DNA of 64,000 nucleotides from Symsagittifera roscoffensis (lineage: Eukaryota; Xenacoelomorpha; Acoela; Convolutidae), in the NCBI RefSeq assembly GCF_963678635.1, contig NC_087067.1:34288509-34352508 (forward strand). The letters run 5' to 3'. The position numbers and the translations under genes were made by a program. Positions 1 to 11,344 of the stretch are shown here, in pieces. The notes under the pieces are model-generated. The model searched no databases. It was not told the origin of the DNA and saw nothing but the letters and a program-made list of their open reading frames with translations. Position 1 is the first letter of the stretch, and every line of letters starts with the position of its first letter.

Positions 1-600
1 TGTGGAATGCAACACAGCATATAACATCAAAGAAAAGTAGCAATGTTTCGCTTACAATGCAGAGAATGCACAGTTTAGCGTCATAATGTGTTTGCTAAAT
101 TAAATTTATTTTGTTCTGGCTGAAACTTTAAATAGTTTCAGCCTTACAATTCATTTTAAGTGTAAGTTAAGAATCATGACTGGTTATTTCTAAATTTTTA
201 CAGAGATAATTATCAAAAAATTAAACGGATGTATTTAATAGTTATTTTGAACTGGTTTCACCCATGGTTTAGAGAGTTTTAAAGCTTTAAGTTTGTTCTT
301 GTGAAAGATGGATGGAGAAATTGCTTTATTTTATCTGAGAGAGGAGAAACAGTTGCTCCATGTTGTGAATTAGCCGTCTTCGTAAAGGGAGATAGAAAAT
401 AGTTGTTCATGAAGAGAAAAAATTGCGTATATTGTAGATGAGTTGAGGGATCGTGCCAAGGTTGCAGATTCGAATACGCATAAGGCGTTGACGGGTTCGG
501 TGGACTGTGTCTATAAATATTCGGCCCTGTTTTGAATAAAATATTCCAGAATTATCTCATCTCTGCTAATCCAGGGGCGCCAACACTTCCTGGATCTGTC
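1..600 (+). repeat. LTR-like dispersed repeat, copy 1
   Basis: The stretch aligns by eye with 840-1530: shared blocks are the inverted motif around 125-145 (gaaact...aatagtttc), the segment around 300-400 (gtgaaagatggatgg, agaaacagttgctc) and the region near 575-600. It has a promoter-like TATAAATA at 512-519, an AATAAA signal at 535-540, and a possible primer-binding site ggcgccaacac at 576-586 just after a CA end. These are the parts expected of a retroelement LTR in plus orientation. The left boundary lies outside or at the window edge. No coding element follows it. It could instead be another kind of dispersed repeat. Confidence 0.4.
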
Positions 601-839
601 ATGGAAAAGCTACGATCGCTTTTCTATTTAGCTTAAGCTTAAATAGAGGAGGTGTAAAGTAAACAATGAGTCAGATTTCACCAATATTTTCTTCATAGCG
701 GAGCTAAAACAAACGAAACTGCTCGTATCAGGGCAAAACCTACATTGTTCTTCCTGCCTTTTAAGTTTATAGTACAGTAACACTTTGAAAGTCTCAATGT
801 AATAAAATAAACGAAGTTTTTATTTGAATTTGAGTATTT

Positions 840-1530
840 TTGTAGTAGGTTTTCCCCATTGATTTGGGCAAATTCTCAGTCTAGTACCAATCTTAAACTT
901 ACCATTATATTTCCTTGTCTCCATAGATCTAATATATACTGATATGGATGCGAGTTAAGTATCAAGGAAGAGCAACTGTTTGCCAAGTTAAATTTCTTCT
1001 TTTCTGGCTGAACTATAAATAGTTTCAGTCTTACAAAATTGTGTTAGCTTAAGTGATGGATCGTGGTTGGTCAGTTATAAGCTTTTTAAAGAAATAGCTT
1101 ATCAAGACAGTAATTGGATGTATTCAATACTTGTATTGAACTATTTCCACCCATCCGATCTTAAAGATTCAAGTTTGTTGTGGTGAAGGATGGATTGAGA
1201 AAATGCTTGATTCTTTGCAGTATATTCTTAAAAGCAGGAGATGCGTGAAGGAAGAGGAAGAAACAGTTGCTCGTGTTGTGGAGTATTTGTCTTCGTAGAG
1301 AGAGAAGGAGGTACATTTGCTCGTGTTTCAGAAGGCGTTTTCGTGTATCACGGTTGGGTTGAATTGTCGTGTCAAGATTGCCGAAGTACACAATGACGTG
1401 TCAAGTTTGTTAAGTAGGGCGAGATTACCTGCATTCTCAACTATTCATCGAATAGCGAGGTAGGGTTTGATTTCTCTGTGTGAAGCGCCAAGTGACTAGG
1501 ATTCGCATTGATTTTAACATCGAGTTGGCT
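840..1530 (+). repeat. LTR-like dispersed repeat, copy 2
   Basis: Diverged second copy of the repeat at 1-600, displaced by about 880 bp, in the same orientation. The block at 1001-1150 repeats 116-270 (gctgaactataaatagtttcag and following). The block near 1180-1300 repeats 300-400. A gcgccaagtgactagg at about 1484-1499 corresponds to the primer-binding-site-like block of copy 1. The open frame seen here on the minus strand is not conserved between copies and is not called as a gene. Confidence 0.4.
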
Positions 1531-2795
1531 AGTTTTCTTGAAAGATAAATACCTCTGCTGCGATGCCCGTTCCATACTCTAAATCCTTTGAGAGTTTTCG
1601 CTACGGCGACAATCTAATAGATTTGCCATTCCAGAGTCGGGAAGTTATCGAGTTTCAGCTGCCTTTATTGCTCGCTGTTTTTGCTCTAAGAAATCATTTT
1701 CCTTATATATTTATATCTGCATCTTGTTAGTGAGATCAGTTTTAATTGTGATTGTTTTTAATTGTTTTCGCTAAAGCCTTTGATTAGTTTCGGTTATTTT
1801 AAAGAGTCGCTTATCCTAGAGTCCTCTCATCAAAAATGAGGAGTGTGTCGTAAGCGTGGTTTAGCGCGGCGGATGAGGTCGGCTACAGAGCATGCTTGGG
1901 AGGTCCTTAACTGGTGGGTTAGGCAAGTTGTGGGAACATAATTTTACGTTGTCTTTGCGCGGAGTCTCTTTTCGAGTTCAACCTTTTGTTCTTTATTATC
2001 AGGTTTTTTTCTCTTGTTGTTGTTCTTTGCTTGTGTCCTGTTTTCGACAACAAACTGTTGTTATTTGTATTGTTCTCTTGGTGTTTTTATGTTTCAAGTG
2101 ATTTTACTAAAACTTTAAAGCAAATTTCAAAATAATATTAACCCAGTTTTAATCTGGTTTGGGTATCCTGAGTATTTCTCAAACATGCGGTTGGTTTTAT
2201 GATATGGATATTCTGCGTTGGTTAGTTTCAGCTTTTTTAAAATTCCTTCCAACCGGGTTGAGGGAAAGTTTAAAACGCGTGAAAGCAAGATAAAGTTGTT
2301 ATCAGTTAGTTTTGAAAACTAGAAACTCAATTATTTAACAAGTCAACGGTGGCAATTTACTCAACTTGGGTGGAAAAAGAGGGCGAGTGAATTGCGAAAA
2401 ACAATTTTTAAAAGAGAGGCACACAGAAAAAGGTTAGTAACATAAAGCTATTTTCCATTAAGAATAATTTACTTCTTCTTTTGAATTAACAGCAGTGCAA
2501 AAAAAATATTGCTGATGTAATTGAATGTATTTCATTTTACTTTTTGTGACACATAGTTAGAATTAAAGTTTGAAAGTTGAAACACAGTTTTTTTAATTTT
2601 ATTTTATTCTTCCAGATGAATGACTGGTGAATTTTAGAAAGAAAACGTGAAACACATATTTAAAAATGGTGAGTGTTTTATTCGTTTGTGTTAGTGATAA
2701 TATCAATTCTTACTTACGATGAGTCGAAAACAAGTTCCTGGGGAACGTTAGTTTTGATAGTGTCGGAGGTTATAAAAAGCTTGGCAAGCTGCCGA
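1531..2795. other. Intergenic, no gene seen
   Basis: AT-rich sequence with only short random open frames (for example 1892-2101 plus, 2673-2939 plus). No RNA gene, repeat family or protein motif was recognised. Confidence 0.5.
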
Positions 2796-3251
2796 TTACG
2801 TTTTCAGTGCAAAAGAGTGACAAAAGAGTTCAAGCCCGCTGATTACATTGACTTCTTTATTGACAGGCGAAAGTTCGTAGTTAGCTTGTATGCGGTTGTA
2901 GAGTTTCTGGTCAAATTTAAAATTATGCATTTTTTCTAAGAGGGTAATTTCGAAGGGTTGTATGTACTCATGCGGGATAATGATGGGGCGGGAGTCTTCA
3001 AGCTTGAAGTTGTTGGTCAGGGGGCAAAGTCTGTACACTTGTTTTAATGGGTTGTAGTTGCGGTGGATGCTGTGGAGGTTAGTGGAATTTAAACGATAAG
3101 TGGGGTTCATATTGTTGAAGTTTTCAATAGTATATTGTGCTCGTTGGGCCGAGTTTTTTCCATTGTTATAGGTGTATTGGGGGAGGAAGGGAAGGTTTTC
3201 TTTTACGAATGCGAAGTTAATAGTATAACGTGGGTGATGGCAAAGGAGCAA
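2796..3251 (-). CDS. Unassigned open frame, 151 codons
   Basis: The longest uninterrupted frame in the left 14 kb. The protein is rich in Asn, Tyr, Leu and Pro, has no signal peptide or membrane segment, and matches no family I recognise. The listed start is uncertain because upstream in-frame start codons are not distinctive. It lies on the same strand as the decayed gypsy pol at 8.8-11.1 kb and on its 3' side, so it could be a retroelement remnant. That link is only positional. It could also be a chance frame in AT-rich DNA. Confidence 0.25.
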   Translation of the reverse strand: MLLCHHPRYTINFAFVKENLPFLPQYTYNNGKNSAQRAQYTIENFNNMNPTYRLNSTNLHSIHRNYNPLKQVYRLCPLTNNFKLEDSRPIIIPHEYIQPFEITLLEKMHNFKFDQKLYNRIQANYELSPVNKEVNVISGLELFCHSFALKT

Positions 3252-5015
3252 TAGTATTTACGTTTCACACAAAAATCTTTGTGCGCGTGTATGGGCAATG
3301 TCGACAGATGGGATAGTGGAATCAGAGATTGAATCACAGTAAGTTAGTTGATGAATAAATAACGGGTTATTGGTATTATGAATTTGTTACTGGCAGGTAA
3401 TAAAAACACCTGAATCATGCTCTAGCTGGCCATTTGTGATAGGGATTGATACATCGGGTGCATTTGTTGAAAAAGGGAAAGGGACAGGGTTAGTGTCAGT
3501 GTGCAGGGTTTTGGAGGTAGAGTTTTCAACAGGGGTAGGGGGAGTTATGCGTTGAAAAGAGGCTGAGAAAAATTGGGCTCGGAAGCTAGGAATTCATCGG
3601 ATGTTTCGACTTCTGAGTTTTTAAAATTAGAGCTAGTTTAAAAAACTGTAAGGTTTGAGTCATCGGAGTCCATGCTTTGTGAGTTAGAAGAAAAACTGGG
3701 TAGAGGGAAAGAGGTGAGGTCTGAAAGTAAAATGAGATAAATTAATTGGAGCGTTAGAGATTAGATGGATAGGAAAGGTGACGGTTGAGAGATCAAACTT
3801 AGCGCCTCATCGTGGACTAAAAAGATAATTTTTTGAGAACGAAAATTCAAGGTGTGCGGTTTTTCAACGTTTTGTTTGAATCTACTGTCGATAGTGGGTT
3901 GTTGAAGTTCTATATGAGATATAGGGCTACGTTGTTAGTCACTAGTATGTAATATTCGATCAAAAGTGTTAGGTAAATTTCGATATCTTTGTGGGATTAG
4001 TGATGGGGGTGTTTTTTTGTAAGCTGTGTCAATGTGATGATGCTTTAGGTGTAGTACTTGTATTGTCTTGTGGACTATCATTTGTGTTTGGTTTTGTAGA
4101 TAATCTTCATATTGTATAAGCTAATTTGCTCGTAAAGAAGAATTTTGTTAATAAAATAGGAAAAATTCAAAAAAAAACTGCGAATAAAATTCATGCAACG
4201 CTAGCTTGTCTTTCGACTTTTTTATGTACTGCGCTTGTGTTATAATTTTTTCTTATTAGTGAGAAGAGAAGTTCTATAACATTGAACATTGCATATAAAA
4301 CAGTCAACTTTCCTCAGATGTTTAAGCGCCATATTAGAAATGCTAATAGTTCGTTTTTGAGATTCAAAAAACTAAAAACATTGATTGGTGAAATAACTTG
4401 TGAGCGATTTTTTTCTCCGCTTAGATGTAACCTCTTTGAAACACTTATTGTTGTCTTCTCGGTAGATGTCTGAAAAATCTGCTGTTTCAGCTATTTATCG
4501 GATGTTTTGATCAACTGGTTATTTTTGGATTGTATTCATTTTTGTGAGAAGTTCTTGAAATTGCTGTGTTCAAAAGTGATGCTGTATATCTGATTTGGAA
4601 TGTACTGTTTGGGTTGCGAGCGGTTGCGCGTATGCTTTCAGGTAAGAATTTCTTTATAAGTTTCTTTAAAGTAGGGCATGGAGAACATAATTTAATTTCC
4701 TTTGGGTTATGCTGTACTACATTGATCCAAGAACAATGTGCGGCGCAATAAGGTGTTTAAAAAGTGTACTTCGTTTTTATAAAAATTAGGTTTGCGCTAG
4801 TAGTATCTCTTGTCTTCAAATACATAAAGTGGTGAAAGTTTTTTAGTGCAAGTGTAGTACCAGAGAAGGTTTCCTTCATAATCAATGAAGTCAAAGCGGT
4901 TGCCTCATAAGAGGTACCTTTCATAACTTTTTTTTGAATACTGGGGTTGCCTGATAAGAGGTATAAGGTCTAACCAATCATACTACATAAAAATAACAGC
5001 CTATCAATTAGTAAA
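3252..5015. other. Intergenic, no gene seen
   Basis: AT-rich, only short frames (4282-4473, 4566-4751 plus) with low-complexity or hydrophobic translations. No motif or RNA gene seen. Confidence 0.5.
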
Positions 5016-5245
5016 GTGTTGAAACTACTAGTAGTTTCAACACCAGAACAATCTGAATTAAACTTAGAATACAGTTGTTCTCATTCTGAAACTAACTCGC
5101 GTAAACCGGTGTACGCTAGATCTATTGAGACTAGGAGATATAAGAGTAAGATTAAGATCGGTATTAGACTAAGAAGTTGCACGAATCTATCCGGCCGAAA
5201 GTAAGATAGCGTGACGAGCAGACGGTGTACCTTAGTCTAATACAT
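5016..5245 (-). repeat. LTR-like dispersed repeat, copy 3 (inverted)
   Basis: Read on the minus strand this segment matches 62462-62650: shared blocks include the ends near 5215-5230 (cacgctatctta), the Gly-Arg-rich-looking ccggatagattcgtgcaac, cttcttagtctaa, and cttactcttatatctcctagtct. It also shares the gaaact...agtttc inverted motif with copies 1 and 2. Copies 3 and 4 are closer to each other than to copies 1 and 2. The plus-strand frame 5016-5204 is a shadow of this repeat. Confidence 0.5.
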
Positions 5246-6735
5246 AAGCTCTTTTTAGTACTATTGTATGATTTGTTTTCGTTCTAGTTCACATAAAGGA
5301 TGAGGCGTTTCTAGTTCTGAAATGTCATTTCTTGAAAATTTGTTTAATTATGTAATGTAGTTTCATATCGAGCTGAACGTGATAGTGAATTGCGCCAAAC
5401 CATGTGTTATTCATTAGAGATAGTTCTTGCAACTTGGTTTTATCCTAGTTTTCTGGACGAACTTTTCCTCCAATGTTTCCATTATTGTTTTGAAATGTTA
5501 CCGGGATGTACGATTTTTTGTTTTCTCTATTTTGTTTTCTTCCTTTCTATCAAGGATTAAACTGCCTGAATTCATGTCGAAACCTTTTTCGTATTTGACA
5601 AGAAATGTTGAGCATTGGGTTCGAAAAAATAGTTAGTTGTATTTGCATGCTACTTCAGTTTCAGGGTGAGATTGAAAACTTGTTAACTTGTTTTCTATAT
5701 CGTGTGTTTTCATATATTGATTTGAGTTTACCCATGTTCGGTCGGTATTTTTTTATCAAAGAGCGTGGAATCTATAAAACACTTTCTGTGAAGTTCTATC
5801 ACTCCTTCGTGAATATTAGCGGCTAGAATTGTGGTACATAGGTCTTCGGAACCAAACTATGGTTGCCTGTGTTCGTGTACTGGGATCGCACTATCCTTGA
5901 TCCTCCTTAAAAGGTAAGCAAATTCCTTATTAAAATATAGTATCATCTTTTAAATCTCGACCTAGTTGTTTTTTATTCTAGTTGATTTTTCCAATCGAAA
6001 AACATTATCTCTTGGCATCCTGAAATTTTTGTGTTTGCTTAACAGCTCGGTGGGTTAATTATTCCAATATGTGGTATCCAGTTTTAACATGTATGTCATA
6101 GGTGAAACGTCCATGATCACCAGGATAAAGGAATTTATCGTCTAGTTGGATATGACCGTGGTGGTTTTCAAGTCCCTATTTTAAACGTTTGAGTTAGTTT
6201 TTACATTTTTTATGTATTTTTAAGTATTTTTTTGTTCCTTTGGTTAAAATTTTCATTATTGAGTTTATTCTTATTTCCATTTGAAACTTGTGAATAATGT
6301 ACTATGAACTCAGAGAATTCTCCTGTGACTTTCTAACTTGTTAAAACTGTGGCTCCGGCTTTAGAATTGCATATTTGTGTAGTGTTTTTTGTAGACGACT
6401 TTCAAAATCATAATGTGTAAAAAGGAAAATTATCAAAAGATACGTGTGTACGAGAGTCCTGAAAAGTAGTTATAAAAGTTATATATTGTATGATCACTTT
6501 TTATGTATCTGCTGTATTTATATTTGAGTTCTCTTGTGAATGTAAGGATAGAGCAGTGAAATCTCGTAGTGACAACGTTAATGTATGATTTACTAAATTG
6601 TTTAATATTACCGTTATTTCGAACTTGAGAATTTAGTTTTGCTCTGAAAATATCCGAATATTATGTTCTTGAATGTCTTTGTGAAAATCGTGTATATAAT
6701 ATAGTCTGTTTAGTGCCCAATTATGGAGTCGACTA
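5246..6735. other. Intergenic, no gene seen
   Basis: Only short AT-rich frames with hydrophobic Phe/Leu translations typical of T-rich DNA (5427-5636, 5605-5826). Nothing recognised. Confidence 0.5.
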
Positions 6736-7068
6736 CTACAAAAGTCTTGGCCAAAAAAGTAGGGGTGCTACAAAGGAGTTCCAGTCTAAGCGCAAAGTTT
6801 TATTTGTGCCTGGTAGGTCGCGGTATCTGTCGTTTAATTGACTTGAAAAGTTTGTGCGGATTTTAATTGATGGTGTTTGACCTGTGACTGAAGATAAAGA
6901 CTGACGGAATATGATTAGGTGGTCTCCGCAGAAATTTCGATTGATTTGTTTAAAAGATTGGGTCATCATCGATAAAATGTTGGGGACATCCAATATGGGA
7001 TTTTTTGCGATGAAGTGGGGGGTTGACGGTATTTTCACGAATTTGCTCAGAATAGGTGTTGAAACCAA
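6736..7068 (-). CDS. Unassigned open frame, 110 codons
   Basis: An uninterrupted minus-strand frame with no recognised domain. The translation is mixed in composition, without membrane segments or low-complexity tracts, and is therefore somewhat more protein-like than the surrounding frames. It is on the strand of the gypsy pol upstream (8.8-11.1 kb). It may be a remnant of the 3' part of such an element, but no motif supports this. A plus-strand frame at 6911-7102 is its shadow. Confidence 0.2.
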   Translation of the reverse strand: MVSTPILSKFVKIPSTPHFIAKNPILDVPNILSMMTQSFKQINRNFCGDHLIIFRQSLSSVTGQTPSIKIRTNFSSQLNDRYRDLPGTNKTLRLDWNSFVAPLLFWPRLL

Positions 7069-8774
7069 ACAATCTAATGGAATATTTGGTGTGTTTTGCT
7101 GAGAAGTGAAATGGAGTGGTGGGGGGTACTCTGTATCGTATTATGAGAAAGATCTTGGGCTTTGATGATGGTGATGAGGGGATATTAAAATGAACTCTTG
7201 GTTTTGTCAGATTTTTTTGCGTCGGGAAGGAATAACTTGTCTGTCAATTGTTGCCGTTAGAATTTGGTTTTGACATACATGACTTGTTCTGTTAAGGTTT
7301 TGAGGGGTAAATAATATATGTTGAATCGTAATATGGTTCGCTAAGGGGTGCATAACAATGTGTTGGTGTTAATGGTTCTGATAATGATACGTGTCTTTCT
7401 TTAAAGATGTAGGGTTGTTCTACATTTGATATAGGAGTAGATGTTTGGGGTTGATTTGTTAATCTAGTTGTAGGTGTTGTTTAAGGGGTGCGTTGGTCGG
7501 TGGGGACTCCTTGATATGGTCTGGTTCAGCAATTGTGAAATTTACTGGATATAATTTTTTTGTTTCACTGAAGTTTGTGTTTTTGGTAAAAATTCTTCAG
7601 CAAAATTGATAATTTAAACAATCGCTAGTACAAAAGCGATCATTGCTTTCATTATACATTTATAAAGTGTCAAATTTAGAGAAACTAACGAGGTGTGAAA
7701 AGCTACGGAAGGAATAAAAATGTTGTTCCAACTTAGTTAGCGTCGTATCATCGGGAAATTCTGATCAGTATTGTACCTGATAAAGTGATCAATGGTTTTA
7801 GCGAGAGAAATATAGGTTTGGTCGACGGAATAGGAAGTTAAAAAATGGGTACTAAAATTTAAAAAGAGAGAGAGAGAGAGAAAAGATTAGCTATGAAAAA
7901 AACGCTAATTTGAAAGATGGTACAAAAACATTAAAAGAAAGTTTGGAATATTTGTTTTAAGATTCTTTTGAACTCAGACTAAACGAAGCATTGGAAAAGT
8001 GGTTTGCTTTATCGAATTACTAAACTTTTTGAAGCTCACTTCAACTGGGGTTGAATTGTTTCCTGATTTTTGACAGGTGTGTTAGGTATGAGGAGTTTTT
8101 GCGAAGAAGGAAATGAGGGGTTTTTAGGTATTAACTGCCTGACTTTTGATTTTTTTATGGGATGGTCAGGGTTGTTTTGGAAGGTAGAATATCTTTAGAC
8201 TAAGTGATCAGGTTGACCTTTTTTGAGCTATTTTCGGGTAAAAAAAGACGATAAATTTGTACCGATTGATAGAAGAGTGTTGTAACTTTTATGCAGTTTT
8301 TGTTTAAATTGTCAAACATGAGGGTAGTGTTTATTTTTGACCAGGATGTCTTTGAGTAAGACTTATAGATTTAGCTCAGTTTGGAGTTATGTCGGCTAAA
8401 AACAGCGGTAGTGTTTGAAGAAAAAGTGAGATGATATCATGTGATTTGATTGGTTGATTTTGAACTAATTTTTTCTGAGAGAGAAAAAATGGATACATGC
8501 GTTGAGAGGTTTCTTTTTAGAAGAACCTAATAAGTGTTTTTCTTAAAAAACGTTATTGATGTTATTAATTAATCAGAGGGTTGCTGGATTTTTACTTCCT
8601 TTAAAATTTAAGATTGTGGGATGAAATTATTGTAGTCTTCTCTTGGATGATTCCTAAGTCAAGATGAGTTGTAGTGATTTTTCAATTGTTTCGATTTGTT
8701 TTGGAGATAATTCTGTAATTTCATTTGGAATTATCTGTGCTGGTTGCTGTGAGTGATTGCAATTTGCAGATGTT
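7069..8774. other. Intergenic, with a short (AG)n tract
   Basis: No gene recognised. A short AG dinucleotide run lies at about 7866-7882. The rest is AT-rich without visible repeat structure. It may hold unreadable 3' remnants of the gypsy element. Confidence 0.45.
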
Positions 8775-9080
8775 ATTGGATCAATACTTTCTTTTGTTTT
8801 GTCAACAATGTGTAGTCCTGTAAAGGAATAAAATTGTGTTTGTTACAAAGAGCGTATTTTTTTGGATAGTAAGGTGAAAGATTGTTTCTATGCTGTACTA
8901 TTTTCTTTCTAATGTGGTCCATTAATTTATATGTAAAGACTGTAAGGTTTTCTGTGTTCTGATAAAGTCCTTTTCGACTTTTTTGATATTCCTTTTGTAC
9001 TGTAAAGTTTGGGGTTAAAACATATTCTCCTAATTTTTGGTCGGATGCTGGCGTAAAGCGTGAATATATTTGAGATTGGA
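8775..9080 (-). pseudogene. Possible retroelement remnant downstream of integrase
   Basis: Read on the minus strand from 9060 down to 8775 there is an uninterrupted frame without a start codon, with a protein-like composition. It includes LSPYYPKKYALCN and KLGEYVLTPNFT and ends at a stop near 8775. It lies just 3' of the gypsy integrase fragment. In the pol order PR-RT-RH-IN this is the place of the integrase C-terminus, or of env in env-bearing gypsy elements. I recognise no diagnostic motif, so the identity is inference from position. Confidence 0.3.
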
Positions 9081-9253
9081 TATTTTGACTTCGTAATCAG
9101 TTCTTGGCGATTTTCGGATAGATTTCATTGTGTTTCTCATCTCTGTTAAGAATCCATTTTGTGTGGGTTCCAGAGGCTAGTTTTAAAATTTGTGGATGGT
9201 GAAATTGATCTTCATCATGAGTGTGAAATGGTAGCTTGCAATGAATTGAACTT

Positions 9254-9736
9254 TTAGTTGGTTGACAATAATTTTGGGCATTTTTGATGATATTGCTGTG
9301 AGGATTTTAGGTTTGCATGGTTTTTGATTGAAAACCAATTTTTATATTCATAGTGCAAACGATGTTGTGATCTGAGAAATATATGCTCAAGGGAATATTT
9401 TTTATTTCTGTTGACTATTTGGTGTACTTTTGTTCGTTTCCCTTTATTATACATCGAGGGTGTTTTTGTAGTGAGTGGTTCATTGGTTCATACGTTCGAG
9501 TAGTCCATTCATCCATGGTGCATATGATGTTCGAGGCTTATGGTTGATATTGTAAGGTGACATGAGGTAATTAATTCTTTGTTTATGAATTCTGTCCTAT
9601 TATCTGTACCAAGGATTTCGGGTAGACAAAAATTTGCTACCCAGTGTTCATAGAGCGTTGTATTTTCATAATAAGCGTTGAATTGGGGGACAGGGCTGAG
9701 TGGTACATAGTGTGTGAATGCATCTACAATTACCAT
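9254..9736 (-). pseudogene. Ty3/gypsy integrase core, frameshifted
   Basis: Integrase (rve fold) inserts retrotransposon cDNA into the host genome. The minus-strand frame starting at 9736 carries the first catalytic Asp in VIVDAFTHY and the second in LGTDNRTEF, followed by an Asn. About 35 residues later the third catalytic residue is seen in a different frame, in APWMNGLLERMN at about 9490-9530, so there is at least one frameshift near 9530. The 66-codon frame at 9254-9454 continues on the 3' side but is not recognisable. Directly upstream (9990-10330) is RNase H of the same element. It is a decayed fragment and cannot be functional as it stands. Confidence 0.8.
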
Positions 9737-9989
9737 TATTTATAAATCTCTTTTTAAGGAGGGTATATAGGGCTTTTGTATCGAATGATATTTCATGGTT
9801 AAAATAGAAAATCTGTCCTTTGAAGTCTTGTTTTCCGCCGAAAGGGTGTGGAAAAAATTTTTTTTCTTTGTGGTATTTATACAGCTGCTTTTCGTGTAAT
9901 TAGACTAGGTGTATCTGGTAAAGCAAGGTTCTTGCCTCCTGTCCAAACTAAATGTAGATTTGAAAAACTCATTAAGTTTAGTTGAAATC

Positions 9990-10340
9990 AATAAACTCTA
10001 TGGTTGGGATTAGATTTTTGGGTAAAGAGGAAAAGTATAGGTTTTTTTTAATCTGTAAATAAAACTGTTGGATGTTTTGGTCCAAGAATTAAGAATTCAT
10101 ACTCATTCTCTCATGAGTGTGGATAGTCCTAATTCCGCTTGTGTTAATTCTTGAATTTGCTGAAATTAGATTCAATTTGTTGATGCCTTGGCGTGATTGC
10201 AAAAGAGCTACGCGAATTCCAAATTTGAAAGCATCGCACATAGCGTAAAATGGCTGGTTTGAGTCTGGAATTGTATTTGAAATTTGTTCCGTGAGAAGGG
10301 TTTTGTTTTTATCGAAATGTTTTTGATTTTCTAAGGTCCA
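9990..10340 (-). pseudogene. Ty3/gypsy RT connection and RNase H
   Basis: The minus strand encodes QPFYAMCDAFKFGIRVALLQ, the start of the RNase H domain that follows reverse transcriptase in Ty3/gypsy polyproteins (the Asp in CDA is the first catalytic residue). It is followed by NKLNLISANSRI and IHTHERM, where the family usually has a catalytic Glu-containing segment. In-frame stops follow near 10100 and 9980. It joins on its 5' side to RT segment 1 and on its 3' side to the integrase fragment, so 9.25-11.1 kb is one collinear pol remnant. Confidence 0.8.
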
Positions 10341-11084
10341 TTAAAAATTGTTTTGTTGTCTAAGATTGTTATAGAATGGTCTGGGATACAATTGCTTTCT
10401 AATTGAAAAGTTTAGTTTTCAAGAAATTCTTGGTTTTTTTGGATGGTGGCTGGAGTATAAATTTGCATCTATTCCTAAATTCAAAGGTTTTATTGCGGTG
10501 CCTTCCCAAATTTTTCTAAGGAGTTTTTCAGAAGTGAGGAAATTGTGATTTATCTGGAGCTGCTTCAATGTTTCTTTTAATAAGCTTTAGTGCTATTTAT
10601 CTAAAACTGTGAAAGTTCCTTGTTTAGTTTGTGGTTTTATGAAAAAATCGTCTTAGATAAATAGCTGTCAGAATCATCTATTCGTAGAGGCAGAAAAATC
10701 TGCTGATCGTATTGATAGGCCATGAAACTTTTAATAATGTTCATGTAATAATGTTCATTATTAATAATTCGTGAAAGATGTAATAATGTTCATTTAGTTT
10801 GTGATTACTACTTGTAAGGGTTCTATGGGCCAATTGCAATTTGATTCACCAATTAGAGAGTTTGACTATCGTCATTTGAAACTATTTCAAGCGATTCTCC
10901 TATGGCGAGAATAAATACTGAAATTAAAAATTTTATTTTTTGAGTGGTTTTTTGTTTACTGGTGATTTATTTTCTATTGTTCAAAAATTTCTAAAATTCT
11001 GTTTACTTTGTAATGTAAGTGTATCGAAACACTTGCGCGTTGTTTTTTGAAAACTGCGCCGGGTTTGAGTGAAAGTGTAGTAAT
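10341..11084 (-). pseudogene. Ty3/gypsy reverse transcriptase segment 1
   Basis: Reverse transcriptase of the element whose RNase H and integrase follow at 10.33-9.25 kb. The minus strand begins near 11080 with the RT N-terminus (LKPGAVFKK around 11045-11075) and runs to the thumb and connection (QKNQEFL near 10400-10430). The catalytic LDD is present as LDDFFIK-like coding near 10650. Frame changes and stops occur throughout. The 5' boundary is abrupt: at 11079-11084 it meets a hexamer agtaat and then a Polinton terminus tip, not the gypsy linker that should precede RT. Confidence 0.7.
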
Positions 11085-11130
11085 AGTAGTATGCGTATAG
11101 TGTATTAGGATCGGGGAGGGGGGTTGTCAT
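11085..11130 (+). mobile_element. Polinton terminal tip scar 1
   Basis: The 46 bp starting agtagtatgcg and ending gttgtcat match the outermost ends of Polinton copy B (20548-20594 and the reverse complement of 37289-37243). It is preceded by agtaat (11079-11084), the same hexamer that flanks B. Its inner side joins directly to the gypsy gag end (tttgttttttagg). Confidence 0.7.
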
Positions 11131-11344
11131 AGTTTTTGTTTTTTAGGATTTCTAAAAGATTTGGAGTTTTCAAATTTTTCTCTCAGGTGGTGATACTTTT
11201 TTGTCGTGTTCTGATTTATATTGATCATATTTGAGTTATTTCTGAATATATGATTTTCTATTAAAAAGTGGTTTGCTTTGTCGAATTGTTAAATTTTTTG
11301 AAGCTTACTCCAACTGAGGTTGAATTGTTTCCTGATTTTTGACC
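11131..11344 (-). pseudogene. Gypsy gag C-terminal fragment in array unit
   Basis: Read on the minus strand this encodes a Lys/His/Asn-rich peptide (QNTTKKYHHLRE, FRNPKKQKL) that at 19640-19750 stands immediately upstream of the gypsy protease. Here it is cut off by a Polinton tip on one side and continues into the end of the next RT unit on the other. It is non-coding now (short, no start). Equivalent pieces sit at about 12063-12280 and 12980-13195. Confidence 0.55.

Noticed and set aside
1892-2101. 69-codon plus-strand Cys/Phe-rich frame
   Set aside because: T-rich sequence yields such frames by chance; no motif, no conservation in the window.
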